A DNA stretch of 64,000 nucleotides. It comes from Halobellus captivus (GTDB lineage Archaea > Halobacteriota > Halobacteria > Halobacteriales > Haloferacaceae). Location: assembly GCF_003697845.1 (NCBI RefSeq), contig NZ_RDQE01000007.1, positions 155,534-219,533 on the forward strand, written 5' to 3'. The position numbers were made by a program, and so were the translations under genes. Below are positions 52,973 to 60,200 of the stretch, piece after piece. Below the pieces are notes generated by a model, which was given only the letters and a program-made list of their open reading frames with translations, ran no database searches and was not told the DNA's origin. The number at the start of each line of letters is the position of its first letter. The stretch's first letter is position 1.

Positions 52973-53403
52973 TGTCAGTGGACCGTATAGGCGTTCGCCG
53001 CGAATAACGTTGTTGGCGGGGATCGATCGGGAAGGATCCGGTTGGCGACGTCGACGTATCGGGGGCGCGCTCGGCCGCACGTGTTCGGAGAACGTGATCA
53101 CGGAGACGAAGTCCGAAGTCCCGGACGCGATTCCCCACCCGACCGTACAGCCCCGCACCTCGGGCCTCCCCAGCCTCGCCACTCACTCCGTTCGTGGCAT
53201 CCCTCGCGGGCTCCTCGCGCCCCGTCGGGCGCTCGGAGGCGCGCCACCGCGTTCCCTCCCGTCGAGGTACGTCGTCGTTCACGTGCCTCAGCCGACGTCG
53301 TCGTTCACGTGTCTCAGCCGAACGAGTCGACGACCTCGGGGCGGGACATAGTCGATGACCTCGGGCGGGACATTATTGTCTCCGCGGGGGCTCGTCCGGG
53401 ACG
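52973..53403. repeat. Gene-free region: dispersed repeat copy 2 and tandem repeats
   Basis: 431 bases without a supported gene. Copy 2 of the dispersed repeat is at 53154-53250 (compare 2203-2307). A 26-base unit is repeated in tandem at 53269-53294 and 53295-53320 with one mismatch. A second pair of units, GTCGA(C/T)GACCTCGGG(G)CGGGACAT, follows at about 53327-53349 and 53351-53372. CATTATT at 53371-53377 is the TATA-like element for the dehydrogenase gene, about 28 bases before its ATG. Confidence 0.75.
53269..53320 (+). repeat. 26-base tandem duplication
   Basis: Two adjacent 26-base units differing by one base (GTGCCTCAG against GTGTCTCAG). Immediately before the dehydrogenase promoter. 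Confidence 0.85.
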
Positions 53404-54444
53404 ATGACCGGATCCAGCGGTTCCGACGGGGGAGACGTCCGACCTCGAGTCGTGATCAGCGACACGAAACTCACGAGCCTCGAGACCGAACGCGAGGTCT
53501 TCGGCGAGGAGGTGACGCTGATACAGCGCCCCCTCCGCTCGGCCGAGGCGGTGATCGAGTCGGACCCGGACGCGATCGTCGTCGACGCGTCGACGACGAT
53601 GACCGCCGAGGTCATCGAGGGCTGTCCGAGTCTCCGTGCGGTCGTCCGCGCCGGCGTCGGCGTCGACAACATCGACCTCGCGGCGGCGGACGCCCGCGGC
53701 GTGGCCGTCTCGAACGTCCCCGATTACGGCATGGACGAGGTCTCCGCGCACGCGATCGGGATGTGCGCCTCCCTCGTCCGGGGGATCCCGACGGCCGCCG
53801 CGGACACGGGGGCTGGCGGCTGGGACTGGCAGGTCAGCGCCCCGCTTTTCCGCCCCGCGGAGCTGACCGTCGGCGTCGTCGGCTGCGGGCGGATCGGTCG
53901 AGAAACCGTCCGGAAGGCGACCTCGCAGTTCGGTCGCGTCCTCGTCCACGACCCGTACGTCTCCGAGGCGGAGATCCGAACGCTCGACGCGGAGCCGGTC
54001 GGGTTCGACGACCTCCTCCGGAAGAGCGACGCGATCTCGATCCACACGCCGCTCACGCCGGAGACCCGAGGGATGTTCGACGGGGAGGCCTTCGAGACGA
54101 TGCGCGAGCGCGACGGGATCGAGAGCGACGGATCGGGGACGATCCTCGTGAACACCGCCCGCGGCGAGGTCGTCGACGAGGACGCCCTGGTCGCCGCCTT
54201 GGAGGATGGGACGGTCCGGAGTGCCGGGCTCGACGTTCTTCCCGAGGAGCCGCCGGCGGACGACCGGCTGGTCGGCCGCGACGACGTGGTCGTCACCCCG
54301 CACATCGCCTGGTATTCCGAGGAGTCGAAACGGGAGGTGCGGCGCAAGGCCGCCAAGGAGGCCCGGCGATACCTTCGCGGCGACGAGGGACGGTACCGGG
54401 TCGACCCCGAGACGTACGGAAGCGTGCCCGGTTCCGCGGAGTGA
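53404..54444 (+). CDS. D-2-hydroxyacid dehydrogenase (CtBP/phosphoglycerate-dehydrogenase-like)
   Basis: A 346-residue NAD-dependent dehydrogenase of the D-2-hydroxyacid superfamily. VRAGVGVDNIDLAAADARGV near residues 79-98, the NAD loop TVGVVGCGRIGRETVRKATS near 156-175, [20 protein letters not shown] (catalytic Arg) and VVTPHIAWYS (His) are standard. The sequence is closest to the C-terminal-binding-protein/GyaR-like group that acts on hydroxypyruvate, glyoxylate or phosphoglycerate; exact substrate unknown. ATG 53404 follows a TATA-like CATTATT at leaderless spacing. The N-terminus (MTGSSGSDGGDVRP) is a short acidic leader. Same direction as the small membrane protein gene that follows. 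Confidence 0.87.
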   Translation: MTGSSGSDGGDVRPRVVISDTKLTSLETEREVFGEEVTLIQRPLRSAEAVIESDPDAIVVDASTTMTAEVIEGCPSLRAVVRAGVGVDNIDLAAADARGVAVSNVPDYGMDEVSAHAIGMCASLVRGIPTAAADTGAGGWDWQVSAPLFRPAELTVGVVGCGRIGRETVRKATSQFGRVLVHDPYVSEAEIRTLDAEPVGFDDLLRKSDAISIHTPLTPETRGMFDGEAFETMRERDGIESDGSGTILVNTARGEVVDEDALVAALEDGTVRSAGLDVLPEEPPADDRLVGRDDVVVTPHIAWYSEESKREVRRKAAKEARRYLRGDEGRYRVDPETYGSVPGSAE

Positions 54445-54533
54445 CGCGAGCGAGGAGGCGGACGGGGGAGCCGAACGGGAACACGGTACGGCCGATCGGA
54501 ACGTTCAACACCTCGTCGATCCGGGATCGGAGC

Positions 54534-54980
54534 GTGACCCGAGCCCTCCTCCCCGCGGCCGTCGCGGTCGTCGCCGCGGCCACGACCTCCGTGACGCGCC
54601 GGATCGCCCCGATCCTCCTCGAATCGTCGATCGACCTCCCGTCCACGGACGCCCTCTCGCTGTACGTCGCCGGCGGCCGGTTCGTCTCCTTCGTGCTCGT
54701 CTACGGCGCGCTCCTCGGCGTCGCCTACCGGATCGGTCGAACGCGAGGCGATCTCCACGGCGTCGGGACGATCACGTTCACCACCGGCGTCGTCTCCGCG
54801 GTCGCGTACCTCGTCGTGACCGCCGGGACGCTCCTCTGGCTCGGCCCCCAGCAGGGCGCGATCACGGCGGTCCTCGCGGTCGGATCGAGCGTCGGCTTCG
54901 GCGTCCAGCTGTCGGTCGTCGTCTTCGCGGGGCTGGCGCTGGGGCGGCTCCGACGTCCGGGGGACGGCGCGAGCGCGTAG
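54534..54980 (+). CDS. Small haloarchaeal membrane protein
   Basis: A 148-residue protein starting with GTG (VTRALLPAAVAVVAAATTSV) with four hydrophobic helices: about 4-20, 43-62, 72-95 and 103-135. Pattern and length resemble an uncharacterised group of haloarchaeal integral membrane proteins. The start is uncertain because the frame is open further upstream; 54534 was preferred as the first codon leading directly into a helix. It follows the dehydrogenase gene after 89 bases. No function assigned. Confidence 0.55.
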   Translation: MTRALLPAAVAVVAAATTSVTRRIAPILLESSIDLPSTDALSLYVAGGRFVSFVLVYGALLGVAYRIGRTRGDLHGVGTITFTTGVVSAVAYLVVTAGTLLWLGPQQGAITAVLAVGSSVGFGVQLSVVVFAGLALGRLRRPGDGASA

Positions 54981-55229
54981 CCGTCCGTGGCGGGCCGACT
55001 CGTCCCGTCCGCTCAGCGGGCGCGATCGAATCGCGGTCGAATCGCGGGTGAACCCGCGGGCGAAACGCGAGCGGGCTCGAGTCCTCCCGACGAGCGGGTC
55101 GGATCCTCCCCGATCACCTCGATCTCTCGAACGGCCCGTAGAACCGGGTAAAACCGGATCAAATCCGAGTTAATCGGGCTTAACGGAGTTCCCGACTTAT
55201 GGGGAGCGGGCGGCACGACCCGAGTGGAC

Positions 55230-56360
55230 ATGAGCGAACGCACGATACGGCTGCTGGTGATCGCGGTCGTCACGATCGGCGCGGTGACCGGCGTCGCGGC
55301 CGCCGAGGAAACGCTCGGCGTGACGGTCGAGGACGCCGACGGCGAACCGACGGTCACGGTGACCGAGAACGACTCCGCGGTCGAGAACGCGACGGTGATC
55401 GTGAGCGTCGCGGACGACGAGACGAACGCCTCGTATGCGGGAACGGGGGAGTACGCGACCGACGCGAACGGCACGGTCGACCTCCCGGCCCCCGATGAGG
55501 ACGTGACCGTCGAAGTGACCGCGACCGACGGGAACGCGACCGGCTCGACGACCGCCGACCTCGACGTGCCCGACGGGCTCGAGGTGGACGTCGAGGACGC
55601 CGACGGCAAACCGACGGTCACAGTGACCGAGAACGACACCGCGGTCGAGAACGCCTCCGTGAACGTCACGACCGTGACGGCGGAGAACGCGACCGACGAC
55701 GCCAACACGACCGACGACGCCAACACGACCTACGTCGGCGAGGGGAACTACACGACCGACGAGAACGGCACGGTCGGGCTCCCCGCCGCCGAGGAGAGCG
55801 TCACCGTCGAGGTGACGGCGACGGTCGGAAACGGGACCGCCTCGACGACCGTCGACCTGACCGCCGGCGACGAGGCCGACGAGGACCGGCCGTTCGGACA
55901 GCTGGTTCGCGAGTTCATCGGGAGCCTCGGGGACCGCGACGGCGGTGTCGGCGGGGCCGTCTCCGACTTCGTGACCGAGAACAACCCCGGGAACGCCCCC
56001 GATCACGTGGGAAGTCCCGGCGGCCCGAGCGACGACGCCGGTAACGGCAGCGACGCTGACGAGGACGACGCGTCCGGAAACGCGCCTGCTGAGGCCGAGA
56101 ACGGTGACGACGGCGAGCAGGGCCCGCCGGACCACGCAGGGAACGACGCTGACGAGGATGAAGACGACGCTGGCGAGGACGCCGGTTCGGACGAAGACGA
56201 CGGCGAGGATGCGGATGAAGACGACTCTGAGGAAGACGATGCCGACGAGAACGACGCTGACGAAGCCGACGACGGCGAGGACGAGAACGAAGACGATGAC
56301 GCGGATAACTCCGGCAACGGAAACGGTCCCGGTAACGCGCCCGGAAACGGCCCGCCGTAG
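55230..56360 (+). CDS. Secreted acidic repeat protein
   Basis: A 376-residue exported protein. A Sec signal peptide spans residues 1-26 (RLLVIAVVTIGAVTGVAAAE, A-x-A cleavage). Two related Ig/FN-like units follow, about 30-110 and about 122-212, each opening VEDADG(E/K)PTVTVTENDSA and rich in T, V and N-x-T/S sequons. After a short linker (FGQLVREFIGSLGDRD) the last about 150 residues are a low-complexity tail dominated by Asp/Glu with GN and PGN motifs, ending GNGPGNAPGNGPP. No membrane anchor or PGF-CTERM sequence is seen, so it may be released, or bound through the acidic tail. A surface or matrix protein role is inference. Base pattern in the tail is highly repetitive. Confidence 0.7.
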   Translation: MSERTIRLLVIAVVTIGAVTGVAAAEETLGVTVEDADGEPTVTVTENDSAVENATVIVSVADDETNASYAGTGEYATDANGTVDLPAPDEDVTVEVTATDGNATGSTTADLDVPDGLEVDVEDADGKPTVTVTENDTAVENASVNVTTVTAENATDDANTTDDANTTYVGEGNYTTDENGTVGLPAAEESVTVEVTATVGNGTASTTVDLTAGDEADEDRPFGQLVREFIGSLGDRDGGVGGAVSDFVTENNPGNAPDHVGSPGGPSDDAGNGSDADEDDASGNAPAEAENGDDGEQGPPDHAGNDADEDEDDAGEDAGSDEDDGEDADEDDSEEDDADENDADEADDGEDENEDDDADNSGNGNGPGNAPGNGPP

Positions 56361-56480
56361 CTGACGGACGGTACGGCTATCGGTGACTGAGCGCGGACGA
56401 CCGACTGCGAACGACCGGCCTCTTTTCGATCGCGACCCGGTGTCGGCATCGTTTAGTGTGCGGTGAGCGAACCGGAGGAC

Positions 56481-57770
56481 ATGAGCGAGAGCACGTATCC
56501 GCCGGTCACGGAGCACCTGTCGGACCCCGAAACGGCCCGTGAGGAGGGGCGCCGCAAGATGGACTGGGCGCTCCAGCACATGCCGATCCTGAACGCGCTC
56601 CGCGAGGAGTTCGAGACGGAGCAACCCCTCGCGGGCGAGACGATCGCGATGGCGATGCACGTCGAGGCGAAGACGGCGAACCTCGTCGAGCTGCTCGCCG
56701 ACGGCGGCGCGGAGGTCGCCATCACCGGGTGTAACCCGCTCTCGACGCACGACGACGTCTCGGCGGCGCTGAACGAGCACGAGTCGATCACCTCCTACGC
56801 GGTCCGCGGCGTCGGCGACGAGGAGTACTACGACGCGATGCACGCGGTCGTCTCCCACCGGCCGACGATCACCGTCGACGACGGGATGGACATGGTGAAA
56901 CTCGTCCACGAGGAGTACCCCGAGCTGATCGACTCGATCCTCGGCGGGGCCGAGGAGACCACCACCGGAGTCCACCGCCTGCGCGCGATGGACGCCGACG
57001 GCGAGCTCCATTACCCGGTCTTCGCCGTGAACGACACGCCGATGAAGCGCCTGTTCGACAACGTCCACGGCACCGGCGAGTCCTCGCTCGCGACCATCGC
57101 GATGACGACGAACCTCTCCTTCGCGGGCAAGAACGTCGTCGTCGGCGGGTTCGGCTACTGCGGCAAGGGCGTCGCGAAGAAGGCCGCCGGCCAGAACGCG
57201 AACGTCATCGTCTGCGAGGTCGACCCGCGAAAGGCGCTCGAGGCCCACATGGAGGGATACGAGGTGCTCCCGATGACGGAGGCCGCCGCGAAGGGCGACG
57301 TGTTCGTCACGACCACCGGCAACCGCGACGTGATCACCCGCGAGCACTTCGAGGTCATGAACGACGGCGTCCTCCTCGCGAACGCCGGCCACTTCGACGT
57401 GGAGATCAACCTCGAGGAGCTCGACGACCTCGCGGTCGACCGCTTCGAGGCCCGTGACGGCGTCGAGGGGTACGAGATGCCGGACGGCCGCGTGCTCAAC
57501 GTGCTCGCCGAGGGACGGCTCGTCAACCTCGCCGCGCCCATCGCGCTCGGCCACCCGGTCGAGGTGATGGACCAGAGCTTCGGCGTCCAGGCGGTGGCCG
57601 TCCGCGACCTCGCCGAGAACGCCGACGCCTACGACCCCGGCGTCCACGACGTCCCCGACGACCTCGACCGCGAGGTCGCCGAGATCAAACTCGCCGCGGA
57701 GGGCGTCGACCACGACTCGCTCTCCGAGGCACAGCGCGAGTACATGGGCAGCTGGGAGCACGGGACGTAA
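56481..57770 (+). CDS. ahcY: Adenosylhomocysteinase
   Basis: A 429-residue SAH hydrolase, which splits S-adenosylhomocysteine to adenosine and homocysteine with bound NAD. Segments: VEAKTANLVELLADGGAEVA near 62-81, TGCNPLSTHDDVSAAL, GVHRLRAMDADGELHYPVFA near 170-189 (substrate pocket), the NAD loop VVGGFGYCGKGVAKKAAGQ near 214-232 and the C-terminal VHDVPDDLDREVAEIKLAAE. ATG 56481 is chosen because TTTAG at 56452-56456 lies 25-29 bases before it; GTG 56463 would add six residues. It lacks the extra Lys/Tyr-rich C-terminus of eukaryotic enzymes, as in other archaea. Sits before the VapBC pair. Confidence 0.95.
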   Translation: MSESTYPPVTEHLSDPETAREEGRRKMDWALQHMPILNALREEFETEQPLAGETIAMAMHVEAKTANLVELLADGGAEVAITGCNPLSTHDDVSAALNEHESITSYAVRGVGDEEYYDAMHAVVSHRPTITVDDGMDMVKLVHEEYPELIDSILGGAEETTTGVHRLRAMDADGELHYPVFAVNDTPMKRLFDNVHGTGESSLATIAMTTNLSFAGKNVVVGGFGYCGKGVAKKAAGQNANVIVCEVDPRKALEAHMEGYEVLPMTEAAAKGDVFVTTTGNRDVITREHFEVMNDGVLLANAGHFDVEINLEELDDLAVDRFEARDGVEGYEMPDGRVLNVLAEGRLVNLAAPIALGHPVEVMDQSFGVQAVAVRDLAENADAYDPGVHDVPDDLDREVAEIKLAAEGVDHDSLSEAQREYMGSWEHGT

Positions 57771-57850
57771 GGGGTACACCGACGGAACGGGCGTCGAGTG
57801 CCCCCCGACCGATCGCTGAGAAAGTTCTTTGTGAGTCTGTATGCAACCGT

Positions 57851-58093
57851 ATGCGTATGTCGAAGAGTATCCGTCTCTCGGAAGAAGCGTACGAGCGGCT
57901 CGCCGCACACAAACGCGAGGGCGAGACGTTCTCCGACGTCGTCCTCCGGCTCGCAGGGGAGCGGTCCATCCTGGAAATCGCCGGAGTTCTAAGCGACGAC
58001 GAAGCCGACGCGCTCCGAGAGGCCGTCGACGAGCGACGCGAGCGACGCGCCGCCGAACTGGAAGATACCGTCGATCGACTCCGGGAAGCGTAG
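57851..58093 (+). CDS. vapB: VapB-type antitoxin
   Basis: An 80-residue basic/acidic protein, MSKSIRLSEEAYERLAAHKR at the start (the first MR is optional, ATG 57857 alternative) with the ribbon-helix-helix-like opening of haloarchaeal antitoxins, then FSDVVLRLAGE and a charged helix (ALREAVDERRERRAAELEDT). It lies one base before the PIN-domain gene, the standard antitoxin-first order. It should bind the toxin and the operon promoter, repressing both. The AGTTCTTTGTGAG segment at about 57821-57833 could hold the promoter. Typical of haloarchaeal chromosomes. Confidence 0.85.
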   Translation: MRMSKSIRLSEEAYERLAAHKREGETFSDVVLRLAGERSILEIAGVLSDDEADALREAVDERRERRAAELEDTVDRLREA

Positions 58094-58094
58094 C

Positions 58095-58484
58095 GTGCTG
58101 CTCGACACGTCGTTTCTCATCGATCTGATGAACGGAGACGAAGACGCCGTCGAAAAGGCACGAGAGTTAGAAACGGAACTCGTCCAGCAGCGTCTCTCCT
58201 CGATGACACTCTTCGAGCTGTACTACGGCATCGCTCGGGCGACCGAGTCGGAAGCCGAGCGCGAGAAGGTCGAAGCAGTCCTCGACTCGAAACCGGTCCA
58301 CCCGGCCGACGCCGCCGTCATGCGGAAGGCCGGTCGGATCGCAGGAGAGCTACAGAACGAGGGAACGCCCGTGGGCGACGGAGACGTGATCATCGCCGCC
58401 ACGGCCGAGGTCGTCGAGGAAGCGGTTCTCACCAGAAACGTCGACGACTTCGAGCGTCTCGGGGTCGACATCGAGGAGTACTGA
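58095..58484 (+). CDS. vapC: VapC-type PIN-domain ribonuclease toxin
   Basis: A 129-residue PIN-domain nuclease beginning with GTG (VLLDTSFLIDLMNGDEDAVE). Acidic metal residues are in place: Asp4 in LLDTSFL, Glu41 in TLFELYYGI, Asp95/Asp97 in VGDGDVIIAATA and Asp117/118 in NVDDFERLG. VapC toxins cleave tRNA or rRNA when freed from VapB; the RNA target is unknown. Starts one base after the antitoxin stop, so the two are coupled. Intact. Confidence 0.9.
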   Translation: MLLDTSFLIDLMNGDEDAVEKARELETELVQQRLSSMTLFELYYGIARATESEAEREKVEAVLDSKPVHPADAAVMRKAGRIAGELQNEGTPVGDGDVIIAATAEVVEEAVLTRNVDDFERLGVDIEEY

Positions 58485-58570
58485 GAAGTACCGTTCAGAG
58501 CTATCCACCCACGCGATCGACCCGACCCTTTCTCGCGCCCTTTTTGAACGACACGCGCGTACACCGGCCA

Positions 58571-59398
58571 GTGACAGTCACGAGTCTCCACGATCCGAGC
58601 CACCGCGAGGCCCTCTGGGAGCTGGAGGCGGCGTTCGACCGCGGGGACCTGGTCAGCGTCTTCGGCCGCTGTACGGTCTCCTACGAGGGGCGCGCCGCCT
58701 CCGACCTCGGCACGGGCGACCGCCTCCTCCTCTTGAAACCCGACGGGGCCGCCCTCGTCCACACCGACGAGGGCCGCCAGCCCGTCAACTGGCAGCCGCC
58801 GGGGTCGGAACACCGCGCCGCGGTCCGGGAGGGGCGGCTCCGCGTGGTGTCGACCCGAACGACCCCCGACGAAACCCTCACCGTCCGCTTCTCCGACGTC
58901 CACGAGCTCTCCGCGATGCCGGTCACCGGCGGACGCGACCTCGCCATCCACGGAACCGAGGAGGACCTCCGGACCCGGATCCTCGAACGTCCCGACCTGA
59001 TCGAGTCGGGCTTCGAGCCGCGGGAGACCGAGCGGCCCTCCAGCGCCGGTCCGATGGACGTCTTCGGCGTCGACGCCGACGGCAACCCGGTCGTCGTGGA
59101 GCTGAAACGACGGCGGGTGGGCCCCGACGCGGTCGGCCAGCTCGCCCGGTACGTGCGGGCGCTCCGGGAGGAACTGGGTGTCGACGAGGAACGCGACGAT
59201 CCCCTCGATAGCGACGGTGACGACGCCGCAGCCGACGCAGCCGAGATCGACGGCGATGACACCGCAGCCGACGCCGACGCGATCGATCTCGAGGTCCGCG
59301 GCGTGCTCGTCGCCCCCTCGATCACCGACCGCGCCGCGGAGCGACTCGCGGACCGCGGATTCGACCACGTCGCCCTCGAGCCGGCCCCGGAGGAGTGA
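58571..59398 (+). CDS. nucS: Mismatch endonuclease NucS (EndoMS)
   Basis: A 275-residue NucS/EndoMS, which cuts both strands at base mismatches and works with PCNA in archaea. The N-terminal DNA-binding domain has TVSYEGRAASDLGTGDRLLL near 35-54 and KPDGAALVHTDEGRQPVNW near 56-74. The RecB-like nuclease core shows DVFGVDADGNPVVVELKRRR near 163-182 (Asp163, Glu177, Lys179) and GPDAVGQLARYV near 184-195 (Gln190). A 25-residue Asp/Ala-rich insert (about 205-235, DGDDAAADAAEIDGDD) sits in the C-terminal part. GTG 58571 is the start because TTTTTGA lies about 27 bases upstream. It shares its N-domain with the protein at 39170. Confidence 0.93.
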   Translation: MTVTSLHDPSHREALWELEAAFDRGDLVSVFGRCTVSYEGRAASDLGTGDRLLLLKPDGAALVHTDEGRQPVNWQPPGSEHRAAVREGRLRVVSTRTTPDETLTVRFSDVHELSAMPVTGGRDLAIHGTEEDLRTRILERPDLIESGFEPRETERPSSAGPMDVFGVDADGNPVVVELKRRRVGPDAVGQLARYVRALREELGVDEERDDPLDSDGDDAAADAAEIDGDDTAADADAIDLEVRGVLVAPSITDRAAERLADRGFDHVALEPAPEE

Positions 59399-59536
59399 GG
59401 CCCCGACCCGAGTGATGGCTCGATATTCATCACACGTGGGAGGTCACACACGGCCACGCACGCGACCGTCCCGCCGTCTCCGTCGCGGTATCGAAGGCTT
59501 TATCGACGCAGCGGAGGCTACATCGGACAAGTAACC

Positions 59537-60067
59537 ATGTCCGACAAACCCGCCTCTATGTACCGGACGATAGACAAGCCCTCGTACACCCGGCGCGAGT
59601 ACATCACGGGCATCCCCGGCTCGAAGATCGCCCAGCACAACATGGGCGACCTCTCCACGGAGCCCGACGACTACCCCGTCGAGATCAGCCTCCGGGTCGA
59701 GGAGGAGCTCCAGATCCGCCACGGATCGCTCGAGAGCGCGCGCCTGTCGGCGAACCGCCACCTGATCAAGGAGCTCGGCGAGGGGAACTACAAGATGACC
59801 CTTCGCAAGTTCCCACACCAGGTCATCCGCGAGAACAAGCAGGCGACCGGCGCGGGCGCGGACCGCGTCTCCGACGGGATGCGCCAGGCGTTCGGCAAAC
59901 CCGTCGGGACGGCCGCCCGCCTCGACAAGGACGACGTGGTCTTCACGGCGTACTGTACGGTCGACCAGGCCCCCGTCGTGAAGGAGGCGTTCCGCCGCGC
60001 GTACAACAAGCTCTCGCCGCCGTGCCGGATCACGGTCGAGCGCGGCGAGGAACTGCTCGTCGCGTAG
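59537..60067 (+). CDS. rpl10e: 50S ribosomal protein uL16 (L10e/L16)
   Basis: A 176-residue large-subunit protein of the L10e/L16 family that binds near the tRNA A site and is needed for late subunit maturation. Starts [20 protein letters not shown]; middle [20 protein letters not shown] (near 60-79), [20 protein letters not shown] (near 86-105) and [20 protein letters not shown] (near 109-128, with GKP loop) are typical. No anomalies. The gene stands alone, between nucS and the helicase gene; the TATCGAAGGCTTTATCGA region at about 59489-59510 contains its likely TATA element (TTTAT). Confidence 0.95.
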   Translation: MSDKPASMYRTIDKPSYTRREYITGIPGSKIAQHNMGDLSTEPDDYPVEISLRVEEELQIRHGSLESARLSANRHLIKELGEGNYKMTLRKFPHQVIRENKQATGAGADRVSDGMRQAFGKPVGTAARLDKDDVVFTAYCTVDQAPVVKEAFRRAYNKLSPPCRITVERGEELLVA

Positions 60068-60200
60068 ACGACTACTCCGGCGGTCGACGCGCCGTCTCTT
60101 CACCTGCAGTCCCTCCGCTTTGCTTCCCCCGAAGTACCGACCCGGAACGCCCGCTTCCGAGACGAATCGCTGATATACCTCGCTCGCGTACCGCTCCACA

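Noticed and set aside
55601..57908. Long minus-strand frame opposite the secreted protein and ahcY
   Set aside because: Antisense shadow; the plus strand has a signal peptide, internal repeats and SAH hydrolase motifs.
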